The notes below the pieces were generated by a model. It worked only from the letters and a program-made list of their open reading frames with translations. It was not told the origin of the DNA and made no database searches. Below are positions 20,833-34,600 of a DNA stretch of 64,000 nt, in pieces. Numbering within the stretch: position 1 is the stretch's first letter; the number at the start of each line of letters is the position of its first letter. The position numbers and the translations under genes were made by a program. The stretch spans positions 558,001 through 622,000 of the forward strand of contig JAKCOZ010000009.1 of the NCBI GenBank assembly GCA_022605955.1. The letters run 5' to 3'. This DNA is from Rallus limicola. Its lineage: Eukaryota > Chordata > Aves > Gruiformes > Rallidae.

Positions 20833-23800
20833 GTATGAAGCAAAGGGAAAGCAATTACAGAGATATCATCCTTAGAACTTGTAAATTATCAACAAGGGTT
20901 TCCTTAAGGAAAAGTTACAGATGTGGGGATGAATCCATAGATTAAAAATCTGTTGCTGAAATATGTGCAAGGCCATATATGCACTGTGTGTACTACGGAA
21001 ATGCCTGCTTGTTTGTTTATATTTTGTTTAAAGAACTTTTGGTAACTGATTATGTTGCTTTGGAAAAAGTTGTTTGGTACCGACCTCTGCTCTGCCCTAG
21101 TGACATATCCAAAAATGTCCCAAGGTGTCCAGAAAACACCTCTGATTGCAGGGATTTAACACAGAACGCACTCCAACATGCAGCAAGATCCAGCCCAGTT
21201 GCTTTTGGTGTGTCTTGACATAAGCTGAGACATCAAGAATGAAATTGTGGCTCCACAGGTGCTGCTGGCAAAGCATGGTCTTCAGTCTCCAAATCAGGGC
21301 ATTTCAAAAGTAACTCCAAAAAGTTTCCTAGCAGTTTGTGCCACTGTCTCCAGAAGCAGCTTTCTCATCCCTGAGGGACTGAGCAGTAAGAGCCACTGTG
21401 AGTTTTAACAGAGGCTGCAGGGGTTTGGTCCGTCACAAAGCCCAGCATTAGTCTGGCCCAGTTCAGGCTGAAGGGGCAGGGCTGGGGGAGGCAGACAAAA
21501 ACAGGGGAAGATGTAACAAATACAGGTCTGCTTGAGAATTTGTGTCTTGCTGTAGAATTGTTCTCGTGGGGCATTTGTAACCTGCCAGCTTCCACTGTTG
21601 AGACAAAACTTGTGAAATACCTTCTTAGTCATCTGCAAGAGGTACAACTCAGTCACACCAAATGCATTTGTCATGGACATGGGAATGAAAAGGAGGGTCC
21701 AGTTTAATAGTAGTGACCTAATAGCAAATAGAAAGAAGGGGATAAATGAGGGAGCATGAGGGACTGAGAAAAATCTATAACCAGATGCTTTTCCACTTTG
21801 TATCACTATAGATCCCTCCTGGCAGCAAAGAGAAAGGGAAGCAGCAGGGCAATGCAGGACAGATTTCTGACTTCCCTATTAGCTCTCCAGCCTATAGCAC
21901 AGACTGGATTGGTATGGAAAGATGCACCCTGATTTAATTTAAAACCTTAAACCAGTCTGTGTAAACTTTGTATTTACTTTAAAGTACCATTCCCAGTGGT
22001 GTCCAGCTCTCTGGAAGAAGGTAAGGGTGATATATACCTATATGAATGTACCATCCCTTAGTTCAATATCCAGATGCCTGTGACAAAACTGTTGGTCTTA
22101 GTCTGTAAAGATTTCTTTTTTAAGGAACTTGCTTTATTTTCCTTTCCTACATACGTGCAGTAGAGGGCACTGTGTTGCAGGTCAATTTTGTAGTGAGCTA
22201 CTTTGCCATATATAGAGAAATTAAACACATTTTGAAACTAAAGCGTGATTTGGAAATATGCTTGATGAAGTGGCTTGTCTGAACAGAACAGCGTTGCCCA
22301 ATATTTACTGCATTTTAAAAGCCAGCTGTCAGGACCAATAATGTAAAGCCAATAATGCAGAGACTGAGGCAGCATATTTTATTCCTATTATTCTGTATTA
22401 GTCAACACTGAACCAAGATTATCTTGCTAAAAACATGAAAGATGGAATTGTATTTCATTTCATCTCTTGCAGTCAGTTCTTTGAGAATTTTCCTCTTCTC
22501 AGCCATCACTACAGAAACATTGTTAAGTTGTATAGATCTGCAGTTGTATCTCTAATATTTATTTGAGTTTGTGCATAGGTTTCAATCGACTTTAATTTGC
22601 ACAATCTCACAGAAAGTGTTTCTTGTGTTTATTTCTATCCTCTGCCTATTTCCTTCAAGAAATGAGCTGGGCAGTCCAGGGAGGCACAAGCTCCCTGAAT
22701 CAAAAGAGAACCGTGCACTGTTTCATTTAGCCCTCTGAATACAAACCTTGCTGCAAAGTTTCCCTGTAAAATACGGTCCCATTAGGAAGTAGTGCAGAAC
22801 ATGGTGACCTTGTTACGAACCACATGCTGTAAATTTAATCCCTGGTGCTTTTCTGTGAGCTTTCCCAGGCTAAAGGGTCTGGAATCTAATTGGTCTGTTC
22901 ATTCCCTCACCTACCTTTTACCTAATGAAAACAGTCCCTCAGGCACACAGTCCCAAATCGTATGGAGGGGTAAGGAAGGGAAAACATCTCCCTGCTTTGG
23001 CTTGGCTCGATCACACTGACAAGAAAGAGAGGTGCTGCTCTGAACCATACTAACAGGAGGGTCTCCTTCCCCTTTGCTCTTCAGCCCTTGAAGTCCACAC
23101 CTGAACAGGGAAGGGGAGGGAAAGTTATGTCCCTTCCTTTTAATATCTGTGCCACATCAAAATCTATGGGGCTCGAGAAGATTGAAAGGTGTAGGCTAAG
23201 AGGCTGTGCAGATTGTACCCTTGAGGCCTCTCTGGTAGGATGTTTGCAGCAGAGTGGGGTCAGGCTGAACATTCGGAACATTTCCAAGGACCTTTTTTTC
23301 TTTTTGAAATGGCACAAATGGGGCAATCTCACCTAAAGGTGGGCTGCTTTTTGGGGGAAGGGGTGGGCTCTAGAAGAATTGATAGGACTGTGACAAGTGG
23401 CAGCTCTCTTTCCGTGTCTCTAGACCAATGGCATCCAAGCCACACAGAGAAGATGACCCAGAGAGATGTATCTCTCCGTCAACAAGTACCACTGCTCATG
23501 CTCAGGACAACAAACCTAACACTAGGATTAGGTGTTCACCATGAGCAGCAATTAAATGGTCTCAGTAGACATAACATAAAACCCAGTAGCGAGCTGCAGA
23601 TCCTGCATGTAGTACTGTAAAATGTGCTGGAGGAGTTTTCAGTAGGAGACTCCTGTCTGACTTTTGTTTTCCAGCCACAGAACAATTAGGCAGTGATAAG
23701 GCTGAGATTTTGATTCCCACTATTTCTTCTCCTCCTTTGGCAGTCTCAGGAGAGGCAGTAATGGTGTAGAAAAAAAGAAACTCTCAATTAAATCATTAAT

Positions 23801-26629
23801 TTCCCAATTTTGGTGTTAGTTTTTTTTTTTTTAACTTCAAAATAGCACCCCCTATTATAATCAAGTTCCTTTTAAAAAGTAGAAAATGCATGCTAGTCTC
23901 GTATGGTTAAATTGGGCAATGCATACTTATATAGAAACTGAAGTGCCAGAGATGAATGTCTTTATCCTTCACCTGTCCTTTGATACTGACTTGAATGGGA
24001 TCAAGGTCATGTACTGCAGGCCCATGGAAGATATAGAATGATTATCATTAAGATAATAGGACAGAGAACTGGAAAAACACGTATTAAAGAGGATAACAAA
24101 GAATGTTAAAATGAAGATTACTTGGAACTTGAGGGAAACATCATTATTTCTCAGATATTGAGTAAAACAATCTTGTGCTACTTGTTTTATTGCTGTCATT
24201 TGCGTGGCAGGGGATAGACAGACTGATTTTAACATTTAGTTTTACCTAAACACCTAGGACAGTTGTGTGCCATAATGTCCAGTAGCCTTATTTTTTTTTT
24301 CCTGTTCTTAAATTATAAAACATATTTGCATTTAAAAAGGCTGGAGTTCAACTTTTAGACTAAAAAAAATCACAGTATGGTCTCTGTGCTAGCTTTTTTA
24401 TTTCCCCCCCTGTTTGTATGCCACCAAGGCAAAAAGCAACAGCTTTATATCCACACTCCCTGGTCACTATAAAGGAGTGCTCATCTGACCATGAATCTGT
24501 TATAAATTGTTAACATGAAGCCAAAGGTTGGCACCCAGGAGCTCACCTACTAACTGAACCCAATTTCTTACGAGAGGTCTTAACTTAAGCCTAATAAGCT
24601 TTTATAGATAAAAGTTACTTTGCCTTATCTCCCCATCAGAGCTCTAAAAAAAAAAGGTGAGAAAAACAGTTGATGCATAAATGATGGGAGGGCAGCAGTA
24701 GGAAAATCTATTGTCACCCATATTTTAGCCTCTACATGAAAGCTCAGTTATGTCCACGGGTACATGTGCTGATTTTGTACTGTGTTTAGCTCTCCAGTGA
24801 GAGGAGTTTACAATGTTATGTGATGAAGCTGAAAGAGACAAATATATACAGAATATTTCAATCAGGTGCTGGGGAACGGTAGATGAGTGCAACGGGTGTT
24901 ACCAACACTGTGGTATGTTGGGACTGGTGGGATGGGTGGCTATGTGGCAGCAAGGTATTCCCTGTAATTCTTTTTTTTTGCCCTGGGGTTTTTTGTCTGG
25001 CATTGTGGCCACTGGTCTAGGACAGCAATGCCAGGAAGGCACCTGGATAACTGCTGAAAGCCTCTAGATGAGGGGGAATGCTGTGTCAATATTTTATGGG
25101 AGATGGCTCCTGTAGTTTAACATCAGCAAATATTTTGGCACGGAAAACCGAGTTTATAATTTGTTATTTAATACACAATGGGAGTACTGTGCCTCTTATG
25201 TAAATCAGCTCCCCAGACAAAGGAATTTAAATCCAAACAGAATGAGATGAGAGGTTACCAGGATGGAAAGAGTGATTGTGAAATTATGCAAAGAACCTAC
25301 ATTGTGTCAGAAGTGGTATTTTCTACAGAGATAGGGAAGTATCAAATAAGGTCCTAGGGAAATATCCTCAGGGATATTGTGTAGTTTTGTTCAAGGAAAA
25401 TTGTTTAAAATTTAAAACAGATGTGAAAAATGAGAAGGAAGAGATGAGCACTTGCTTTTAAGGTGGAAATATTTGGTACATTTAGGCAAAAAAAAAAAAA
25501 AAGTGATGAAAGAAGATAGGATTGCTGTCAATATGTGGATCACAAAGTGAGATGAACTATTTAACCCAAAGCCATCACGTTTCAAAAAACCAAATTGGTA
25601 TAAACTGGCTAGAAATAAATTCAGGGTGACAATTTAAAGCAGGTTTCTAATCTTTAGTGTAAAATAGTTCTGAGACACACTAAGGTACAAAAAACCTAAG
25701 GATCCTATGAATAGGGGGAAAGGGTTATAGGATGCAGTGCTAGTGCTGGACTAGGTTTTAGTAACCACTGAGGTCAGTATACCTAACGAATGCAGAATAC
25801 TAGCCTGCAAAATGAAAAATAAAAAATCCTCCAAAGAGCTGTGTAGCTCTGAGCAGCACAGTATTCGTGTGGCTTAAGCAGCATCCTTGTAGATGTGCTT
25901 TCTGAAGTGATTGGGATTATTCGTGTACAACTAAAAAAAAAAGGATTAGAAAATAATGCTATGAAGCTAAAGATCATTTTGTAATAGAATGTATTGGGTT
26001 CCTCTCACATGTTCTGAGTGAGTCAGCAAGACAGGTGACCATCATGGAACACTCACTAATACGTCCTAATGCTTGTGTGTGAAGTTAAGACAACGTTAAA
26101 GCCGGTTGTGCTTTTTATTCCCTATCAAGATATTTTTCCCACAGCTCTCACTAGATTTCTTCACAGGTATATGTGCCTGGCAGATAGTGTTAATAAAAAA
26201 AGGGGGGGTTACTTGTGGCTGTACACCTCAACATGCCCGCGTTTGCAATTGTCATTCCAGTCTGCAGTCTGGAATGACGTTCCCTTGTGCTCTTCCCAAG
26301 GCTAATTTGAACTGATAATTTAGGAATTCTAAGGCATTGAAAAGAAATATTGGAATGTCTTCACAATTTTCTCCTACACAGATGTTTAGTGAAATGGAGG
26401 GCTTAAAAGATATGTCTGCCATCATCCCTTTCAAAAACCTAAGGAAATGATGGTGTGGCATTTCTTGGTGCTCTTATTATTTGGTCATGCTCTAGAGGCT
26501 GGCAATTTTTTGGAAGGAGCCAGTAGGTACTGGAAATATCAAAGCTTTTGCCTTATTTAAGTAGGACTGTTTCTTTGGAAACTTAGGAGCTCACTTCTCA
26601 GCCACGGACCTCAGTTTCCATAACACAAA
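20833..26629 (+). other. BRINP3: BRINP3 intron 2, first part
   Basis: Starts with the donor GTATGA. AT-rich non-coding DNA with short homopolymer runs (T at 23820-23832, A at 25488-25502) and a short A7CCCC motif at 20273-20286. A 28-bp near-palindrome lies at 26251-26278. No CR1, exon or RNA gene was recognised in this nearly 6-kb stretch. Confidence 0.5.
26251..26278. repeat. 10-bp-arm inverted repeat
   Basis: GTCATTCCAG at 26251-26260 and its exact reverse complement CTGGAATGAC at 26269-26278 flank 8 bases containing the palindrome CTGCAG. The whole 28 bases are self-complementary apart from one T-T pair. It includes two GGAATG (TEAD-type MCAT-like) cores in opposite orientation. Confidence 0.85.
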
Positions 26630-26889
26630 AGATTAGGGCAGAAGGAAATGGTCTCAGGTCGCACCAGGGGAGGTTTAAACTGGATATTAGGAAAAATGTC
26701 TTCACTGAAAGAATGACAAAGCACAGGAACAGGCTGTTCAGGGAGGCTGTGGAGTTGCCATCCCTGAGGTGTTTAAAAAACAGGGAGATGAGGTGCTCTG
26801 GGAGATGGTTTAGTGGTTTGGTTGTATAGGGCTGATGGTTGGACTTGATGATCTTGAAGGTCTTTTCTGACCTTGATGATTTTATGATT
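26630..26889 (+). mobile_element. CR1 LINE 3' fragment
   Basis: A 5'-truncated CR1 retrotransposon. It shows the diagnostic series GCACCAGGGGAGGTTTAAACTGG, ATATTAGGAAAAATGTCTTCACTGAAAG, CAGGCTGTTCAGGGAGG, GGTTGGACTTGATGATCTTG and AAGGTCTTTTCTGACCTTGATGATTTTATGATT. The last is the CR1 3' tail, so the right end is the true 3' end. CR1 integrates without clear target-site duplications, and none is visible. It is non-coding and silent as it stands. Confidence 0.95.
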
Positions 26890-27594
26890 GGCTGATTACA
26901 TTCAAACCCCACAAAAGGTGAGGGGGTTAGTGGCAGAGGAGTGGAGCAGGCTATCTCAAAGAAAGGAATGAGCCAAGTATAGAAGTTGAGGAAAGATGTG
27001 GGCTGTAGTCAGCAAACTATACCTCTAAGCAAACTGGCTAAGCAAACTGGTCAACCAGTGCCTTGTCAGAGTCTTCTGTTCCTTGAGCACTGAATTGCAT
27101 GTACAGTGTCACTGCTGGGCAACTGAGAACTGGGATTATAAATGCACCAAAGAGCAAACAAGTTTATCTTCCACAATTGCTGTATCAATAGGGAATAAAT
27201 AGCAAGAACAGTTCTGTCTGCCTTTTCCCAGAAATTCACTGTATCAGTAAATTGCTTCTGGCCTGCATTGTAATTGGTGAGCTTGCTTTAGGGAATTTTC
27301 CATTCAACCTAGTGGATAAAAGGTGCTGTAATCAGAGGGATCGTCATCCTTAGAGTGTTTACAAAAGGCTCTACTACTGAATGCAGCAACAGCTCATGGG
27401 GGGAGCAGAGAAGAGCCATTCAAAGGGAGTTTCTGGGATTGTGAGTTGATAGATTTCCACTGGAAAATACTATTTTTAGTCCAGTACTGTAGCCTTATTA
27501 TAACAAGCAGTATGGGTACACAAAGCGATGCTGATTTTCAGCCTGAGGAATCAAACAGCAACTGTTTCCCACAGTGGAAGAATAGTAATTAAAG

Positions 27595-27650
27595 TAAAAA
27601 AAAAAAAACCAAAACCAAAGCAAAACCATCCCACCCCCCCTACCCCCAAA
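27595..27650. repeat. A/C-rich tract seeded by poly(A)
   Basis: Starts with a 13-base A run, then AACCAAAACC units, then C-rich sequence (a run of 7 C). Same character as the tracts at 5121 and 37834. Confidence 0.8.
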
Positions 27651-29108
27651 GTAGGATATTTTAAAAAGAATCTCTGTACCTGAAAAATATCAGTGAGTTT
27701 CACTTCTGATTGTGATGTTCTTTTAACAGCCTTTCTCAGTTTAGCTAGCTGGGCGTGACACAAGTGAAATAGCTGGCTTTGGTGAAACTGCTTGCATAAG
27801 TACATACCTGAGCTTTAAATGACCTTGTTTCCAGGTCTAGCAATACTTGGATGATGTTCTCCAAAGTCATCTCATTTCCAGCCCTTGTTTCAAATGCAGG
27901 TCTCCTCCATAGGAAACTATTTTTGGTTTATCTTTAAGCCATAGGCACATATCAGGTACTGATGCTTTACAAATAACAATTCCTATTATCAAATTGTATT
28001 AGTTTCTTGATCTGTTTATCCAGGGGATTCTGTTGAAGGGACATGCTTGGGAAAAGGTGGAAAAAAGGAACTGATAATTTAAACTGAGAAGCTATGTATA
28101 CGTAATAGAAAACTTTACAGTATGTTTTTAGATGAATTCTAGCCAGAGCCTGGTTTAGTTTGCCAATAATCTCAAGAGGTTGACGAGTACATAGAATGGA
28201 TGTTCCCAAGGGCTGAGGAGTCTTTCACTGCTGTCCCTATATCTACCATTTATGGCACTGGGAATGTAAGGGGCCTCTCAGATAGATACCAGAGATGCAG
28301 GAAATAAGGACTGGGCACCTATGTAGGTCTGCCCCCACAATTACAGTTATGCAAGAGGTCTGCCCAGTGTAGGAATATTTCAATATATTCAATGATAGTA
28401 AAAAGATAAAAGAGTCTGATCTCTCATGAAAACCTGTGGCCCAGGAAAAAAGGCTGACAGACATGAGGGTCTCAGAGGTATGCAGGAAGGACCAAAGAGA
28501 GGGAGGGAGTTCTGATTCTCACGATGCCCCTCTCTTTCCAGCTCTGTTACTCACTCACTCGAGAGTATTTGTGAGGCTGCACAGCAGAGAAGCCATTTGC
28601 TCTAGGTAAAGGGCTAGCACTCATCACTAGAGAGCATGGGATAAACCAAGGTTACTTCAGACACTGATACACAGCATCAGCCCCCCACCCATCTTGGAAG
28701 CTCTTAGGAAAAGCATGGCCAGATGCTGATGAAACAGTACATATTTAAGAGATTCTGGCTTCCTACAGAATCCTGCAGAAATCTCAGTCAACAGCAACAA
28801 CAGAAATCTAACAGTGACCCCATTCCTAGAGCAGTCAAAAGCCTTTAAGTGGTTTTGCCAGAGACCATGGTCAGACCTACCCCATATCTCCTCACTCCAG
28901 TTTGTTGGCTTAGTATTAAATCACTGGGTTTCAGAAGAAAGGCCAGAGTTTCTCTAGAGCAGTGCTTGAGCTGGGAAGGATGCTCAGAAGTGGTACTGGT
29001 TAGGCCAGCAGGATTAGGACTGTTCTCAGGAGTCAGTTTGCTTGACAAGAACACAAAGCATGGTTTGGCTTGGCAACAAAAGAGAATATTGATGCCAAGA
29101 CTGACTTC

Positions 29109-29210
29109 TGGGTTTTGGGTTTGGGGTTTTTTGGTGGTGGTTTTTTTTTTGTTGTTGTTGTTTTGGGTTTTTTTGGTTGTTTTTTTTAGTTGGTTGGGTT
29201 TTTTTTTTGT
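29109..29210. repeat. T/G-rich low-complexity tract
   Basis: About 100 bases made almost only of T and G, with repeated GGGTTTT, TTTTTTGG and GTTGTTGTT units. It is the reverse-complement counterpart of the A/C-rich tracts. Confidence 0.85.
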
Positions 29211-31062
29211 AGCACACTGCAGGACTCTGTATTTCTCCTTATTTGTTTGGTGCATTTAATCGAAGGTCCCAAGAAAACTCAAATGGGAAGGAAGGGAGTG
29301 GATCTTATTTTTCTAAATATTACCAAATCCATTTCCAGAATATAATAACTTTTAAAATCTAGTATTTTAAGGATGATCAAAACCTCCTACTGGTACGTTT
29401 CCCTAGACAAAAGAACATTTATTTAGAGAATATGGTGTGTCATCATATCAGTTCGTAACTTCATAAATCATTTAAGTTGCCATAAAAAAATTAGGGTAAT
29501 AGAGGCTGTAACTTAATGGTTTCATGCAATCACCGAAGTAGTATAAAAGCTGTTTAACACTAATAATAGATTCATTCTCCAGTCAGCAGGATAGTCTGCC
29601 AGAATCGTGGGCATGAAATCAGGTCATTTTCATTAATTCCCTGAAGATTTTTTGGTTAGCTGGGTCTTTGTTCTTTCATTTGCCCTTTTCATTTTTTTTA
29701 AATACCACTGGTATTCAAGAACTAGAGGACTTCAAATGCTGATGACTTTCATAAAGGGGAAAAACAATTACCAGGATTTCTTTTGGTTACTGAAAAAGAG
29801 CCAGCAATGTTTTATTCCTTGAATCAAGTTCTCTGCGCTTGCATTTTAACCCTTACATCGTTGTTTTCCTTCCTGCTGCTGGCTCAGGAGTCAACTCCCA
29901 ACAGAATGGCTTGCAGATTTCTCTCTTTCTCCATATCTTAAATCTGAGTGGGTGGCATGCTGTAGCTTCCATAGAGGAAAGAACTGAATAGCACAGAAAC
30001 CTCTTCTGTATAGAAAGTCAGTAGTATTGATTGGAACGTATGATATTTTCTTTGTATAGAAGGGTATTTGTACCTTTTCACACAGAAAAAAGAATAACAA
30101 CATATGTGCTCACTCAAGAGTTTTTGTCATTTTCTTCTGCTATCATTGACTTAAGGTCATGGTCAATACCTCAGAATTCAATTCTTAGTTGTCTTCTAGC
30201 TTTAATTGATTGATTCTACAGGTTTTACTAGTCATTATGCTGGTTGTGAATTTTTGTTGTGTAGCTCCAGATTCATTCCAACAGACACCCTTGTGAAGAA
30301 AAACAATACTTCAAAATAATGTCTTGTTGCCCAATTCTCCCTAGAATCCCAACATGATTTTTATGGATAATAGTGTTCTTAAGGTCATTAATGGCTCCAG
30401 ATCTCAATTCATCTTGTGATGCTCTCAATTTCTACTTTGTTTACGCAGTGTGAGAAGAGCAGATACTTATATTTACCAGACAATTTGATATATAGAGAGC
30501 TCTGAAAACTGCACACACAAAGCCCAGTAGCAATTTCGAAGTTGTGCATGCAGGTCTCACATGCATAGAAGAGATAGCATCTGGCTTTAAGTAATGAATA
30601 TTAATTTCTCTAGGGAAAAACACATATACAGGTTTTGACTTATAAGAGTAACATAATTTAAAATGAAAGTATAAGATATATTCTGCCAAATATTCTGAAA
30701 GATCAGCAGAATCAGAGACCTGAGGAAATAGAATTGATTAATTTAAAATAAATATTTACATTTTAACTAATTCTGAACTATATTCTCAGCATTCTTAAAA
30801 CTTAACATAAGGGATTTTAAACTTATACCCTTACTGCTAGCAGCAGCATTGGATGTTTTACCAGGAACTTGTCATGATCCACAATCAGATAGACCGATTT
30901 GACAGAGGTTAAAGTGTCTTGTGTTCCAGCAGACCTCAGATTGCTCAGGGTGGTTGGGCCCGGCAGGGTTTAACTCCTGAGTGATGTCCAATTAGGTGTT
31001 TTATCGTGACCAGGTCTTTGCAATTCTCAAGAACAGAATTAAGACTCAAAATGCAGTCAAGG

Positions 31063-31652
31063 GTCATAGAATCACAGGCTGGTCTGTGTTGGAAGGGACC
31101 CCAAGGATCAGAGAGCTCCAAACCCCTGCCACAGGCGGGGACACCAACCTCCAGGCCTGGATCTATACAAGGTTGCCCAGGGCTCCATCCAACCTGGCCT
31201 TGAACACCCCCAGGGATGGGGCACCCACCCCCTCTCTGGGCAGCCCCTTCCAGCCCCTCACAACTCTCTCTGTAAAGAACTTCCCCCTAAGATCTCCTCT
31301 AACCCTGCCTTCCTTTAGTTTTAATCAATCCCCCTTGTCCTGCCAGTCTCTGCCCTTGAACAAGCTGATTCCCCTCCTGTTTCTCAGCTCCCTTCAGGGA
31401 CTGGCAGGCTGCAATGAGGTCCCCCCACAGCCTTCTCTTCTCCAGGCTGACCCAGCCTAGCTCCCTCAGCCTCTCCTCGTAGGGGAGCTGCTCCAGCCCT
31501 CTGAGCATCTTTGTGGCTCCTCTGACCCCTCTCCAACAGTCCCACATCTTTCTTGCACTGGAGCCCCAGTTCTGGACACAGGTCTCCAGCTGGGGCCTCC
31601 TGAGGGCAGAGCAGAGAGGGACAATCCCCTCCCTGTCCCTGCTGCCTGATGG
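31063..31652 (-). mobile_element. CR1 LINE fragment, reverse orientation
   Basis: The longest single uninterrupted CR1 stretch with a 3' end here besides the copy at 50300. Its tail (TCATAGAATCACAGG) is at the left, and the body reads back through GTTGGAAGGGACCCC, GTTGCCCAGGGCTCC, AACTTCCCCCTAAG and CTCTTCTCCAGGCTGA to CAATCCCCTCCCTG at the right. On the minus strand the frame [20 protein letters not shown] is the decayed CR1 ORF2 end common in bird genomes. No intact reverse transcriptase remains. The 5' end is truncated. Confidence 0.95.
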
Positions 31653-34600
31653 AGAGTCAAGCCACTTTATTTGCCCCACAACAAATGTGCAAGAGAAGGG
31701 GGAAAGAAAGAGAGAGAGATTGTAATAGCTGCCACCACAGAGCTTTGGGGTCCGGTGAGTCTGATGTCTTTGGGTCCAGTGGAGGAATGTTGCCCCTTGA
31801 TGCTGGTCATCTCTGCTCTTGTATTCACTCCTTCTAGGAATCAGTTAGCATATTCCAAGAGGTATTTTGTTTAACTGCACTCAACACTCTGCGGTGGTAA
31901 GCATGTCCAGTACTGTCACTTGGAGGTCTTAAGGAGTCTCTGGGCCCCTCTGTCTTCTGGGCCCCGTGTCTGGGTGCATCAACAGGGGTTAGTTTAAATT
32001 TAATCAGCTCTCTGTTCAGGTCCATATGAAGGCAGGAAGCATCTGGCCTTGCAGTCTGGCTGTTGTGTTGTTGCTTAAGACAGTGGTGTTAGTTGGTGGT
32101 CTACTGTTCCAGTGATGTTGAGACAAACATCCGATACAGTTTCTTAATTTTGTGACACAATCCCCTACAGAACTCAAGTGCAATATCAGCTATGGCTACT
32201 GATAAATATGCTCTATTAATAGAAAGCAGAGGCAACATATTTTTATCCAGTTAAATCTAATTGCTTTTTATTTAAAGTGCATCTTTAGCCATTTACATGA
32301 AATACTGGCTACAGGTTATAATAATAAAACTAAATTCCAAACATAACAAATCATTACCAATCTGAAACCGGCATTAACAAACAGAATAAAGCTTATTGCC
32401 TACATTTCACGCATTTAACCACGCAAAATAAATTAAAAAAATAGTAACTTCAACTGATTAAAAATAAAGGACTTGTAGTAAGGTCTCCTGCTACAAAGAA
32501 CTGTTCATTGCTATTTTCTTTTCCTTTGTGAAATAGCAAAGGGTGTTTTGGTAGCAAACCACAAGACTCCATAATTTAGAATAAATTGAAAACATACAGT
32601 CTGTGGTTCTTGTTCATTTACTAATTTCTAGAACCCAAATATTTATGACTACTGTCAGAGCAAGCGTGAATATGAATGCACGTGTGTTTATATGCATTTA
32701 TGATTATGTGTAGCTACACATGTATACCTGTGTGTGTGTATATATATATGTGTGTACATATACATACATAAATATGGAGTGAAAATTAATTAGTGTATTA
32801 CTTCACATTTTTTATGTGAGACAGTACTTTCCTTAGAAAGAAAAGCTTACATATTCTGCAGTCAGGTATCCCAATAACTGCCCTTCACCAATGCATTAAT
32901 GAAGTTTACTATGGACAGATCCTGATGAGTCAGAGGTCCAGAAACTCTCTATGACACTGACCATGCTAAAAAAAAAAATCTTTCCTTATTAGATCTTTGT
33001 TTTAAAATGCCTCTTTCAGAAGCACTGTGACAGATCTTGCTGCATTTTCCCATGTTTTTTGTCAACTCTGGATTATGCCACTTTACATTAAACTTTAGCT
33101 CTGACTACAATCAAAGATATCCCAGAATATGTAAAACACATTAACATGAACCTTCAGTTTCATACAGAGGCCATTCCCACTTTGCTCCAGTTTGTTTATC
33201 TATCTTTCCCTGTGATTCTGTAAACAGTTAATGAAATCAGCCATAACAGGATGTAGTTCGTTTGGGTTTTTTGTATAAGAAAAAATATATACTCATGCAT
33301 GTGGCTACAGAAACTCCCAGTTTTCCAGGTTCCTTGTGTAATAACATTATGTGAAATCCATATGCCATAGATTTTCCACATGTATCTTCACTTGTGGATC
33401 CAATATGCGCTCGTGCTTGGACAGTGAACTCTCAAATAAGACCTGTCAATACACCTGTTTGGAAAAGATTACAACCTCTGCATAACTCCTAACATTCAAG
33501 GACCCTCAAAGACGTTCATGCTGAGTTCAGTGCCCAAGCTGTTCGCCTAAGTGATGACTAACAGCATGTGAGTACAATGCAAAAAAATGGGTGCTGATCA
33601 GGTCTTTCATATGGCTCTTAAAATTCTGACTAACTTCTGTTTCATTGCTCATTTTGAAAAGGACTGTTTCCTTTGAAGTCTTTTCACTTCTTTTAGTGTC
33701 AGGGACTGAATAGTATCTAAAAGACATTTTTATTAGAGTTGCATCTGAAATTTGCTTTTCCTTTCAGTAAAACAATTTCTTATATGGTTGATTTGAAAGT
33801 CCATCTGTTTATTTAGATTTTTTGCCTGGAGAAGTAATGGTTATGTCTATTTTTACTGCTGTCTCTGTGTGACTTGGGTATGCATGTTCTTGGTACAAAA
33901 CCCATCAAGGAGTGTTAGATGTCAGTACAATATATCAAATCCCATGACACTCAACTTTTCTGTTATGAGAGACAAAAAGAAACAAAGAAAAGAAATACAC
34001 AAACAAGGAATTTAAAAAAAACTTGAGTGTGGTGGTCATTTTCCCTGACCATAGTAATTTATAGATAGCAATGTAGTCATAGTAATTTATTAGAAACTAA
34101 TAATAATTAAATTTAATGTTTAAACATAAAATATTTGTGAACCGGGACATTAAAATGAAGCAAAAATCAGTGTGCTTCTACTTTACAAAAAAAAGTTTCC
34201 CTGTACCTATTCTGTATTTATCGGGAGACAAAATTTTATATATGTCACTCTTCCTTCATCTTATTTCTCTTGTTTTCTCAGTTAAAACTTGAGAATCCCA
34301 AACTATGAGCGAATTTGCAAGACTTTATATCACTGTTGTTGGCAATAAGACAGTCTTCACTTCTTATTCGTGATAATCTGAAGTGAGATTTGACAAGTTT
34401 CTACACAACAAAAACTGAAGTCACCTGAATCCAGTTTCCAGTTCAGTTTGAATCTCTGGAAATCCCCATGTACAGGCAGCACACAGGAGTCAATATTAAT
34501 ATCTCCCTGAGAAATGCCGGCTCTGTCACAGTGATTGGGATAAATCAGTAGGAATAACTCAATCTGTGTTAAGTAAATCTGGTAGCAATATCTCAGAACT

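Larger units (their letters stand above)
26890..31062 (+). other. BRINP3: BRINP3 intron 2, between CR1 copies
   Basis: AT-rich non-coding DNA. It contains an A/C-rich tract at 27595-27650 and a T/G-rich tract at 29109-29210. The 136-codon open frames on both strands at 28845-29259 depend on the latter and are not genes. No exon was recognised. Confidence 0.5.

Noticed and set aside
28845..29259. Paired 136-codon frames on both strands
   Set aside because: Their second halves are the T/G-rich low-complexity tract, and no domain is visible in the remainder.
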